The position numbers and the translations under genes were made by a program. A stretch of 64,000 nucleotides of DNA from Prado023 sp963706875. Lineage in GTDB: Bacteria; Actinomycetota; Actinomycetes; S36-B12; CAIYMF01. Numbering within the stretch: the stretch's first letter is position 1; the number at the start of each line of letters is the position of its first letter. Where the stretch lies: NCBI GenBank assembly GCA_963706875.1, contig CAVPNW010000019.1, positions 1-64,000 of the forward strand, read 5' to 3'. Below the pieces are notes generated by a model. The model was given only the letters and a program-made list of their open reading frames with translations, had not been told where the DNA came from and ran no database searches. Positions 44,981 to 52,984 of this stretch are shown piece after piece.

Positions 44981-45141
44981 TCAAGCAGGAAGGAGCCGCA
45001 GTAGCTCCTGCATGCGCGGAGTGACGGACAGCACCGGCGGCAAGTAGAGATGTGCTGTGCTTCTGCCGGGGCGCCAGTCCGGCCTGCTGTCAGGATGGGG
45101 GGATGACGGCTTGGAGGGTGCGGATGGTCGCCGTCTCCAGG

Positions 45142-46278
45142 TCAGCGGATCAGGGAGGTCTCGGTGGTCTGGTCCAGGGTGGTCACGACGATGTCGCTCT
45201 TGATGCCGGTGCCCGTCGCGTATGTCACGCGGGTGCCGTCGGGTGAGAGAACGCCGGTAAGGCCGGTGAGCAGGACCGCCCGGTTGCCGCCGTCGGAGTC
45301 CATCACGCAGGTGCCTTCGGGGCAGCCGAGCACGACCTGCCCGTCCGCGGTCCACCGCGGGACGTCCTCGTTCTGGCCGGGCAACGCAGTGCGCCCGGTG
45401 CCGTCAACGTTGATCACCCAGTACCCCTCTGCCTGACCCCCCGCGGGGTCGGGCTGGGCCCGGTAGGCGATCCGGGTGCCGTCCGGTGACCAGTCCGGGG
45501 CGTCCCCCCACTCCACGACCTGGCGCAGGTCGGTGCCATCGGAATCGACGATCCAGATCCCGTCCGACCCGTCGCCCTGTGGTGCTCCGGAGAACACGAT
45601 CCGGATCCCATCGGGCGACCAGGAGCAGCCGACACCGAACGGAGCCCAGATCCCGTCGTGCGCATCGGCCGGGCGGACCTTCCTCGGGTTGCGCCCGTCG
45701 GCATCCATCAGCCACAGGTCACCGCCGTGGCGGAAGGAGCCCGCGAGGTAGCAGATCGTGGTTCCGTCCGGTGACCAGGCCGGCGCGGAGCCGGTGGCGC
45801 TGAGCTGGGTCGGCGCGGTGGACCCGTCGGCGTTGACCACCCAGATCCCGTCCTCCTCGTAGTTGCCCCGCGTGTGGGCGTAAGCGATCCGTGTGCTGTC
45901 CGGGGTCCAGGCCAGTCCGTACACGTACGGGTCATGGGGCATCTGGATCGCCGCCACCCAGAACCCCGCGACCGCCAGCGCTGACAGCACCGAGCCGAGC
46001 ACCGCAGTGCGCCGCCGGGGCGACCTGCGGCCGAGGAACCCGGTCACCAGGCCAGCCACGGGTGCGATCAGCGCCGCGAGCACGGCGACGTCCTCGAAGG
46101 TCCCCGCGCCCGGCAGGCCGTCCAACCAGAACGTCAGGGTCATCACCACGAGCAGGGCCGCCGCGATCAGCCCGAACGCCCCCAGGACCACCGAGGCGCG
46201 GGCGCACTCCCCTCGCCAGATCGGCTCAACCTCCGGCTGCAACTGGGGAGCCGGTCCCGCCAGATCCGCTGTCGACAT
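45142..46278 (-). CDS. Membrane-anchored TolB-like beta-propeller protein
   Basis: 378 residues from the ATG at 46278. Three membrane helices (about 27-50, 63-82, 91-111) precede an extracytoplasmic propeller of PD40/TolB blades (LAWTPDSTRIAYAHT, PAWSPDGTTICYLA, CSWSPDGIRIVFSG, PDWSPDGTRIAYRA, VLSPDGTRVTYAT), each with the WSPDG turn. Likely a scaffold or sensor on the outer face. No partner gene is adjacent. Confidence 0.85.
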   Translation of the reverse strand: MSTADLAGPAPQLQPEVEPIWRGECARASVVLGAFGLIAAALLVVMTLTFWLDGLPGAGTFEDVAVLAALIAPVAGLVTGFLGRRSPRRRTAVLGSVLSALAVAGFWVAAIQMPHDPYVYGLAWTPDSTRIAYAHTRGNYEEDGIWVVNADGSTAPTQLSATGSAPAWSPDGTTICYLAGSFRHGGDLWLMDADGRNPRKVRPADAHDGIWAPFGVGCSWSPDGIRIVFSGAPQGDGSDGIWIVDSDGTDLRQVVEWGDAPDWSPDGTRIAYRAQPDPAGGQAEGYWVINVDGTGRTALPGQNEDVPRWTADGQVVLGCPEGTCVMDSDGGNRAVLLTGLTGVLSPDGTRVTYATGTGIKSDIVVTTLDQTTETSLIR

Positions 46279-46449
46279 CTCTCGCGCCGCCAGCGCACCC
46301 CGCTGGGTGCCTCACATCCATCGCACCCACGTGACGCCGGCGACTCCCTCCTAACCTCCAGCCTCGGCCGGCGTGACCCCGGTCACCAGAGTCCAACGTC
46401 ACCCCACGGCACGGGCGGCCGGTCTGGCGCCGCGTCACTCTGAGAAGGC

Positions 46450-46704
46450 CGTGCCCGGGTGCCCCTCACCCTGGCTATCAACGGCAGGGCTGGACGTGCC
46501 GGTCGTCACGACCAGACAGTCACATTGAGTGACCAAACTAGGCCCGGAACACCCTTCTCCGACACTTTGGCGGTCAATCCAGCCTCGAGCATGGGCCGAC
46601 CCGGCCTCGGCCACGCTGGGTGAGTTGAGCCGGGCGAGCGGCCGCCACTCTGATGTGCATCGAAGTGGAGTAGCCCTGAGCTGCTTTTGACAGTCCTTCG
46701 CGGC
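46450..46704 (+). repeat. Family A dispersed repeat, copy A7 (full length)
   Basis: Starts in GTGCCCGGGTGCCCCTCACC. From CGACACTTTGGCGGTCAATC to TCCTTCGCGGCA it is nearly identical to A1 8186-8329 (for instance GCATGGGCCGACCCGGCCTC and GATGTGCATCGAAGTGGAGT in both). It lies in the 559-base divergent gap between the propeller gene and the serine hydrolase; no other feature seen there. Confidence 0.8.
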
Positions 46705-46837
46705 AGTGTGACTCATTCCGCTGTGGGACAGGGGACGGCTTGATAACCGCGGGCAATAGGTGAGGCTGCACTTACCCTTGACGCGTTGATGGGCGGCGAG
46801 GACAGTGACGAGGAAACGCGTTCAATGGAGGGGCTTC

Positions 46838-47938
46838 ATGAAGCGATCCGCCCTGTGCGTCGTGGCCTTGATCGTCGTCGCGGGCTGTACGAGCGGCCCG
46901 TCTCCGAGTGTGCCGACGTCGACCTCGTCAGACGCGGCGGTCGCCTCCGCGGTCGCGTCGCCGAACCTCGAGGCTCGGCTCGATCAGCTGCTGGTCGATC
47001 TTGGCCTGAACGGCGCTGCCCTGGTGGCCAAGGATGGCGAGATCCTGTACGCGAAGGGATCCGGCATGGCCGATGCCGCTTCGAAGCGCGCCAACAGCCC
47101 GGAGACCCGGTTCCGGCTTGCCTCGATCACCAAGCAGTTCACCGCGATGGCGGTTCTCATTCTGGAGTCTCGTGGGCTCCTCGAGCGCAGCGACTCGATC
47201 TGCGACCACATCGACGACTGCCCCGAGGCCTGGAAGGACGTGACCATCGAGCACCTGCTCGACCACACGTCGGGGATCGCCAACTTCACCGACGAACCGG
47301 ACTTCGACGGCCTCAAGGGTGCAACGCCCGCCCAGACCGTGGCGGGCGTTGCCGACATACCGCTCAGGGGAGAGCCCGGCGAGTCGTTCAGCTACACGAA
47401 CACGGGCTACGTGCTGCTCGGAATGGCGATCGAGAAGGTGTCCGGGAAGTCATACGCGGCTTTCCTGCAGGACGAGGTCTTCGGGCCGCTGGGGATGGCG
47501 GACTCCGGATACGAGGACGGCGATACCCCGGGGCTGGCCACCGGCTACTCGAACGCCTTCAATGTCGCCGATCCGCTTGACATGTCGGTGCCCTACGCGG
47601 CCGGCGGCCTGTACTCGACGGTCCTGGATCTCCACCGCTGGCAGGAGGCGTTGTACACCGAGCAGCTGGCACCCGCGGCGGATATTGCCCGGTACTTCAC
47701 GCCGCTCGTGGACATAACCGACAGCGTCGGCTTCGGCTATGCCTACGGCCAGTACGTAGGCGAAGACGATGGCTCGAAGCTGATCCAGCACGCCGGCGGG
47801 ATCAACGGCTTCTCCACCTACCTCGCACGGTACCCCGACGACCGCATCACGGTGGCCCTGCTCGCCAACCGTGAGGCGTCGCCAGCCCTCGAGCCACTCG
47901 CCAAGACCGTGGCGCTGCTAGCACGTGAGAACCCCTGA
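46838..47938 (+). CDS. Serine beta-lactamase-family lipoprotein (class C type)
   Basis: 366 residues from the ATG at 46838 (GGAGGGGCTTC before it). Lipobox VVAGC (Cys17). Catalytic SITK (Ser96, Lys99) in FRLASITKQFTAMA, Tyr186-Thr-Asn188 in FSYTNTGYVLLG, and HAGGINGF as the third motif. HLLDHTSGI is the typical esterase/DD-peptidase block. Acts outside the membrane; substrate unknown. Confidence 0.9.
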   Translation: MKRSALCVVALIVVAGCTSGPSPSVPTSTSSDAAVASAVASPNLEARLDQLLVDLGLNGAALVAKDGEILYAKGSGMADAASKRANSPETRFRLASITKQFTAMAVLILESRGLLERSDSICDHIDDCPEAWKDVTIEHLLDHTSGIANFTDEPDFDGLKGATPAQTVAGVADIPLRGEPGESFSYTNTGYVLLGMAIEKVSGKSYAAFLQDEVFGPLGMADSGYEDGDTPGLATGYSNAFNVADPLDMSVPYAAGGLYSTVLDLHRWQEALYTEQLAPAADIARYFTPLVDITDSVGFGYAYGQYVGEDDGSKLIQHAGGINGFSTYLARYPDDRITVALLANREASPALEPLAKTVALLARENP

Positions 47939-48095
47939 GCGACCGCGGCTCGTCGCGTCAAGCCCCCCAACGACGACCGGGGCACCGACCGCCCGAATTG
48001 AAGCGAGACCCAACACGATCACCGGCAAGGACGACTCAAGGTCACCAGCGTCGCACGGACTCGGATACGAGAACCCACATGCGCTGACCACCCCT

Positions 48096-48124
48096 GGACG
48101 CGCGATAGGCGGCGATAGGGGGCA
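48096..48124 (+). repeat. Family B short repeat, copy B4
   Basis: GGACGCGCGATAGGCGGCGA followed by TAGGGGGCA. It lies in the 237-base convergent gap between the serine hydrolase and the SARP fusion gene. Confidence 0.55.
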
Positions 48125-48175
48125 GGTGCCCCGGCTCGCCAAGTAGGCGAGGGGGATGGGCGTGCGGTGGCGTGC

Positions 48176-51100
48176 TCAGGGTTGGTCAGGGACCAGGAGT
48201 TCACCCTTGACGATCTGTTCTCGTAGCGCCTCGAGGGTGGCGCGGTGGGTTTCGAGGTACCCGCCGCTCCAGGACAGGTCGACAGCTCCTGAGGCGATCC
48301 CCACCTCGCGGACGCCGCCCTTGAGGCGGCCCCGGGAGTGATCGGCGACGACGTCATAGATGTTGGCATCCAGGGACTTGGTGACCGAGGTGAGGATGTG
48401 AGCCTGCCATCGAGCTGGCTCGACCACGCCGGGGAGCCATTGGACGGTCTCGTACTGGTCGGAGTCGACGCCGATCGCCCACAGGTGCCGTGTGGCCGTG
48501 GATTCGGCGGCCGCCGCTTCGATGACGCCCAGGCCGGACTCTCCGGCGGCGGCGAACACGACATCAGCGCCGTCGTCGTACATCTGTCGCGCCACCGCGA
48601 GGCCGCGGTCGACCGAGACGAAGCCCTCGTAGTCCGGTGGGGTGCTGAGGTAGGCGACGAGCACGTCGATCTCGGGGTCGATCGTGCGCCCGCCGGCGGT
48701 GTAGCCGGCCTCGAATCGTTCGATCAGCTGACCGCGGACTCCCCCGATGAAGCCCACCTTGCCGGACTCGGAGACCAGGGCCGCTGCGGCCCCTGCGAGG
48801 AATGCGCCCTCCTCGTCCTGAGACACCACCGAGGTGACGTTCGGCTGGGTACTGGGCTGGTCGTAGACCACGAAGTGCGTGTCGGGGTGTTCTGCGGCGA
48901 CCCCGGTCACGTCGGTCTGGATCGTCTGGACGAGCAGGAGGTCCGGGTCGTCCGCGGCCACTTTGCGCAGCTGTTGCTCGGCGTCCTCGGGGTCGGCCAG
49001 GTGAATCGACGGCGCGACGTCGTAATCGACCGCGGCGAGATCGAAGCCCTCGCGGATCGCGTCATCGACCTCAGTGCCGGACCCGTGGTAGAGCAGCGCG
49101 ACGTGATCATCCGGGGGTGGTGTGGCGATACGGACCCCGACGAGCCCTGCAGCGGCGGCGATGCCCGCTGCCGTGGCCGCGGCGGTCCACCACACCCTGC
49201 GCCGTCTGCGCCGGGACGCACGCTGCCCTGCCGTTCGAGCGTCCTGCTGTCGCCCGGCTTCTGCAACGCTCTCCGCCACCAGGTCCTGCTCCCGAGCGGT
49301 CAGGACGAGCCGGCGATCCCACCCCTGGGAGGTGTAGCGGGCCAGTCGGTGACCGTGCAGCAGGTAGTCGGGATGCCGGCCGGACTGCTCCCACTCGTCG
49401 GCTGCGTGCTCGAGCCGGTCCCGGTCGGCCAGGGAGATGCGATGAGCCTCGACCAGGGCTGCGTAACGCTGCCAGCCGCTGATCAGCGACTCGTGCGCGA
49501 GCTCGACGGTGGCCTCCTGGCGACGTGGGTCGAAGTCCACGGTGAGCAGCCGGTGCGTCACCAGACCCTGGAGTACCTGGGACAGGGCGACCGGTTCGAT
49601 GCCGGTGCTCAGCAATCCGCTGAGCGTGATTCGCCGGCGCAGGGGGGCCTCGCCGGGCCTGACGCGAATGAGCAGCAGCAGCAGGTGGACCGCGACCTCC
49701 TGCTGGGCGGGGGCCAGCTCCTGGTACACATGCTCAGAACGCCGCTGGAGGGCGCCCGCCAGGCCACCGCTGTCGTAGTAGGCGTCGATGGTCAGCACGG
49801 CACCGTCCTGCCGGCGGTCGAACAACTCGGTCAGCGTGTACTGAAGCAGGGGAAGCGTGCCCGGTCCCCTGGCGGCGTCGGCGAGCAGTGCCGCGAGTAG
49901 GGCCGGCAGGACGGTCACACCCTGCCGAGCGGCTGGCGCAACGATCGCGTCCTGGAGCTCTTCGGCAGACATGGGCAGTACCGTGACGACACCGGTGAGG
50001 AACAGGTCGGCGAAGTCGCGGAACTCCAACGGCTTGTCGTAGCAGTCGGCCCGCAGGGTTGCGACCGCGACAACGTCCGGCGACCCGGACAGCCGGGCGC
50101 TCAGGGCGCGCAGGAACCGGCCGGTGAACTGCGGGTCGGGGTCCAGGAACACCTCCTCGAACTGGTCGAGCACCAGCAGCGTTCGGCCGAGTTCCGCCCC
50201 GTTCCCCGATGTCGGGGACTCCAACTCAGCCAACCCGGCCGGGGTGACCCCGATCTCCATGGCGCGCCACGAGGTGTCGGTGGCCGCAAGGCGCGGCAGT
50301 ACGCCAGCGTGAACCACGCTGGACTTGCCGGACCCTGACGGGCCGACCAGGGTCACGAGTCCGCCGACCACGTTGAGCTCTTCGACGACGCGGCAGATGA
50401 GTGCCTCGCGTCCGAAGAAGTCCTCCGCGTCCTCGGCAGCGAACGGGCGAAGTCCTTTGAACGGGTTGCGGATCGAGGTGGTCCCGCGCCCATCTCGATG
50501 TCCCAGCCGCGGACCGAGCAGCGCGGGATCGTGCAGCAGGACCTGCTCGTACACGCGCCGCAGTTCCGGCGACGGCGCGATCCCGAGACTGTCCCCGAGA
50601 ACATCGCGGTACGTCAGGTACGCCTGCAGCGCCTCGGCGTGGCGCCCAGCCAGGTACAGCGCCCGCATCAGTAGTTCCCGGGGACGCTCGCGGAGGGGAT
50701 CGACGCCGATCACCTCGGTGAGCAGCCGGATGGCGTCCGTGGGCTCGTCGTTGTCGATCCAGGCCCCGCAGAGCAGCTCCGAGGCCTCAACCCGATGGGC
50801 AGTCAACGACGCGACCCGATCGCCGGCGAACCCCTCCCCCGGCAAACCCTCCAGCACCGGTCCTCGCCACAGCAGCAGCCCGGCCTGCAGACAACTGATC
50901 GCCTGATCGCTGATTCCGGACCTCAGAGCGGCCCGGCCGTCAGTCACCAGTTGTTCGAACCGTGAGGCGTCGACGTCCTCGGGCGAGATCCGCAGCACGT
51001 ATCCCGACGCCGCGTATTCGAGCCGGCGACCCTCGCCACCGAGGCGACGACGCAGGTCGGAGACGTACACCTGAACCGCGTGGGTGGCCGACCTCGGTGG

Positions 51101-51265
51101 CCGACCACCCCACAGGCAATCAATCAGCAAGTCCGTGGACGTCCACTCCCCCGCCCGCAGGGCCAGGAGGGCCAGAAGCGCCCGCTGTTTCGGCGGCCCG
51201 AGATCGACATCGACATCCGCACCGGGAAGCACGAGACGCAGGGGTCCGAGAACCTGGATCTGCAT
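48176..51265 (-). CDS. SARP/BTAD-STAND NTPase-membrane-BMP sensor-regulator fusion
   Basis: 1029 residues from the ATG at 51265. Residues 1-95: OmpR-like winged helix of SARP type (MQIQVLGPLRLVLPGADVDV, PPRSATHAVQVYVSDLRRRL). 96-245: BTAD helical repeats. 266-600: STAND-type NTPase beginning NPFKGLRPFAAEDAEDFFGR, Walker A GPSGSGKSS (308-316), Walker B LLVLDQFEEVF. 684-690: Arg run, then one membrane helix (693-712). 720-1029: BMP/PnrA-type periplasmic binding domain (VALLYHGSGTEVDDAIREGF, GAFLAGAAAALVSESGKVGF, GADVVFAAAGESGLGVIEAA, IGVDSDQY). The DNA-binding half would be inside and the nucleoside-type ligand domain outside. It is a one-protein transmembrane transcription switch. Confidence 0.88.
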   Translation of the reverse strand: MQIQVLGPLRLVLPGADVDVDLGPPKQRALLALLALRAGEWTSTDLLIDCLWGGRPPRSATHAVQVYVSDLRRRLGGEGRRLEYAASGYVLRISPEDVDASRFEQLVTDGRAALRSGISDQAISCLQAGLLLWRGPVLEGLPGEGFAGDRVASLTAHRVEASELLCGAWIDNDEPTDAIRLLTEVIGVDPLRERPRELLMRALYLAGRHAEALQAYLTYRDVLGDSLGIAPSPELRRVYEQVLLHDPALLGPRLGHRDGRGTTSIRNPFKGLRPFAAEDAEDFFGREALICRVVEELNVVGGLVTLVGPSGSGKSSVVHAGVLPRLAATDTSWRAMEIGVTPAGLAELESPTSGNGAELGRTLLVLDQFEEVFLDPDPQFTGRFLRALSARLSGSPDVVAVATLRADCYDKPLEFRDFADLFLTGVVTVLPMSAEELQDAIVAPAARQGVTVLPALLAALLADAARGPGTLPLLQYTLTELFDRRQDGAVLTIDAYYDSGGLAGALQRRSEHVYQELAPAQQEVAVHLLLLLIRVRPGEAPLRRRITLSGLLSTGIEPVALSQVLQGLVTHRLLTVDFDPRRQEATVELAHESLISGWQRYAALVEAHRISLADRDRLEHAADEWEQSGRHPDYLLHGHRLARYTSQGWDRRLVLTAREQDLVAESVAEAGRQQDARTAGQRASRRRRRRVWWTAAATAAGIAAAAGLVGVRIATPPPDDHVALLYHGSGTEVDDAIREGFDLAAVDYDVAPSIHLADPEDAEQQLRKVAADDPDLLLVQTIQTDVTGVAAEHPDTHFVVYDQPSTQPNVTSVVSQDEEGAFLAGAAAALVSESGKVGFIGGVRGQLIERFEAGYTAGGRTIDPEIDVLVAYLSTPPDYEGFVSVDRGLAVARQMYDDGADVVFAAAGESGLGVIEAAAAESTATRHLWAIGVDSDQYETVQWLPGVVEPARWQAHILTSVTKSLDANIYDVVADHSRGRLKGGVREVGIASGAVDLSWSGGYLETHRATLEALREQIVKGELLVPDQP

Positions 51266-51342
51266 GCTTCCCGCCTCACGCGCCGTGCAGGAACTGCGTA
51301 CGCCCGGCTGAGCGCACCGCCCACTGTCCCCTGACGGATCCG

Positions 51343-51792
51343 CTAGCGCAAGGTCCCCACGTAGATGTCCTCGATGCCGGTCTCCGTGGGCACGCCCACG
51401 AGGCGACCGAATCCCTTCGTGCCCTCCTGCGAGCCCCACGCATCCGTGACCACCCACCCGCCCACGGAGCCGGCCTCGCTGAACACTGCCCAGAGGCGCA
51501 CGTCGAATCCGCCGCCTTCGTCGCAGGTGAAGGACTTGGTCCCGACGAAGACCCCGCCCCAGGAGGTGAAGGTGGGACCTGGGCCAGCGGTGTCCGCCAC
51601 CTCACCCGACCCGCACCCTGGCACATTGCCGGTGAACAAGTCAGTGTCGTCCGGGTCGAATGTCGTGTTGACCACGATCCTGACCGGGTGCTTGACCGGG
51701 GTCGCGGACGCGACCGGGGCAGCGGCGACGAGAGCCGCAGCGCTCAATGCCAACGGCAGCACCATCACGCTCGTACGTCGGATCCTATCCAT
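51343..51792 (-). CDS. Secreted protein of unknown function
   Basis: 149 residues from the ATG at 51792 with GAGGGAGTTCCTC before it. Sec signal peptide with Ala-rich cleavage region (SAAALVAAAPVASA). The mature part is small and beta-rich with one Cys pair (GCGSG and FTCDEGGG). No family recognised. It lies 77 bases upstream of the SARP fusion gene on the same strand. Confidence 0.7.
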   Translation of the reverse strand: MDRIRRTSVMVLPLALSAAALVAAAPVASATPVKHPVRIVVNTTFDPDDTDLFTGNVPGCGSGEVADTAGPGPTFTSWGGVFVGTKSFTCDEGGGFDVRLWAVFSEAGSVGGWVVTDAWGSQEGTKGFGRLVGVPTETGIEDIYVGTLR

Positions 51793-52278
51793 GAGGAACT
51801 CCCTCGAACAGGGCCTGCACGCCGCAGGCCAGGCGTCCCCAGACTGGCTAGAGACGCTCAAGGAATGCTCAACGCGTGTATTCGCCGCTGCCGACCTGCC
51901 GCGGGAGGCCCCAGAGCCGTCCGATGCGCTGGTCCATGACCGCTCAGCGGCGAACTTCCGCCCGCTGACTCTCGGCTGTTGTGCCAATTCGGCAAGCCAC
52001 CCCATGACAGCGCCGCGTCCGCACGCGGCGGTACGAACCGGGACATGGGCGAGCCCTGAGCTCCACAAGCTGATCGATACCGGGGCAGATGATCAGTAGC
52101 AGGTTGACCTCCCTAGCCGGAATGGTCATGCGTCTATCTGGGCGCTATGGGCGCCAAGCGAAAGCAGCACACTCTTCTTGCGCCTGCAGGTGCTTGCGGC
52201 TCGAGGACGGCCGACAGAGCCGCGGAAGGGGGATGGCCCAACGGGCGCTGACAGGTCTCAGGCGGGCATGCTGCGCCC
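51793..52278. other. Intergenic, no supported gene
   Basis: 486 bases; frames give no motif. GCGTCTATCTGGGCGC at about 52130 repeats the first part of copy B3 (37951). Confidence 0.4.
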
Positions 52279-52581
52279 ATGGACATCGTGCTCCGGTACA
52301 GCACTGGCTGCCCCAACTGGGTCGAGGCAGACCGACTGATCAGGGACGCGCTCACGGCGGTTGGGGCAACTGGTGCCAGGCTGACCCGGGAGGTCATCGA
52401 GACGCCGGAGGAAGCCGTTGCCGCGCGCTTCACTGGCTCGCCAAGCATCTTCATCAACGGTGTCGATCCGTTTGCGGCTGCAGGCGCGGAGTTCGGGCTG
52501 GCCTGTCGCGTCTACCAAACCCCCTCCGGGCTCAGGGGCTCGCCGACTCTCGATCAGCTTGTCAGAGCCCTCGAGCGCTGA
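52279..52581 (+). CDS. Thioredoxin-fold protein with CPNW site
   Basis: 100 residues. MDIVLRYSTGCPNWVEADRL has the redox motif with a single Cys (CPNW where CPNC is usual); TGSPSIFINGVDPFAA carries the cis-Pro loop, and CRVYQTPSGLRGSPT is the family's C-terminal block. This is the small Trx-like family often annotated beside alkylmercury lyases; MerB is 20 kb away here. With one Cys left in the site, a classical disulfide cycle would need Cys in the CRVY block. Confidence 0.75.
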   Translation: MDIVLRYSTGCPNWVEADRLIRDALTAVGATGARLTREVIETPEEAVAARFTGSPSIFINGVDPFAAAGAEFGLACRVYQTPSGLRGSPTLDQLVRALER

Positions 52582-52593
52582 CCCACCCCGTAA

Positions 52594-52800
52594 CCCCAGC
52601 CACCCGGGGAGGACCTGCCCCTCGTACCCGCCCCATGGGACCGGCCGACCCTCTCCATCGCAGAGGCAGGACGCTACCTGGGCCTCTCCCGGACAGCGGC
52701 CTACCGCGCAGCAACGTCCGGGCACAGCCCCACGATCCGCACCAGTGAGCACCGCTTCGTGGTGCCAACAGCCACCCGCCCTACTGGGCTCGCGATCCGG
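52594..52800 (+). pseudogene. Remnant of an excisionase-like helix-turn-helix gene
   Basis: An open frame after the TAA at 52591 reads TLSIAEAGRYLGLSRTAAYR and SGHSPTIRTSEHRFVVPTAT, the MerR/excisionase-type helix-turn-helix of short actinobacterial DNA-binding proteins. There is no start codon in frame and the sequence loses similarity after about 52790, so both ends are lost. Confidence 0.5.
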
Positions 52801-52924
52801 CGCAGCCCATGGCCGTGTACCCAGTGCGGCTTGGCGGGCATTCGGGGCCCGAAGATGCGGGCCGACAGGTCCCACCCGCCCCCGCTGGCCCGGCCCCGGG
52901 CACGCCCTGACCGCCGCGACCCAT

Positions 52925-52965
52925 CGCCCTGCCATCTGGTCGAGGCAGTCGATAAGGTGGCGTCC
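52925..52965 (+). promoter_or_regulatory. Promoter of the sulfatase maturase gene, shared with the sulfatase
   Basis: CGCCCTGCCATCTGGTCG, then GTCGATAAGGTGG. The same block stands before the arylsulfatase gene on the other strand (59036-58996). TAAGGT (52953-52958) fits the actinobacterial TAnnnT -10, and CTGCCA 18 bases upstream could be the -35. AGGAGGA follows as ribosome binding site before the GTG at 52985. Confidence 0.65.
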
Positions 52966-52984
52966 CTGAGTCAGGAGGACTTCT

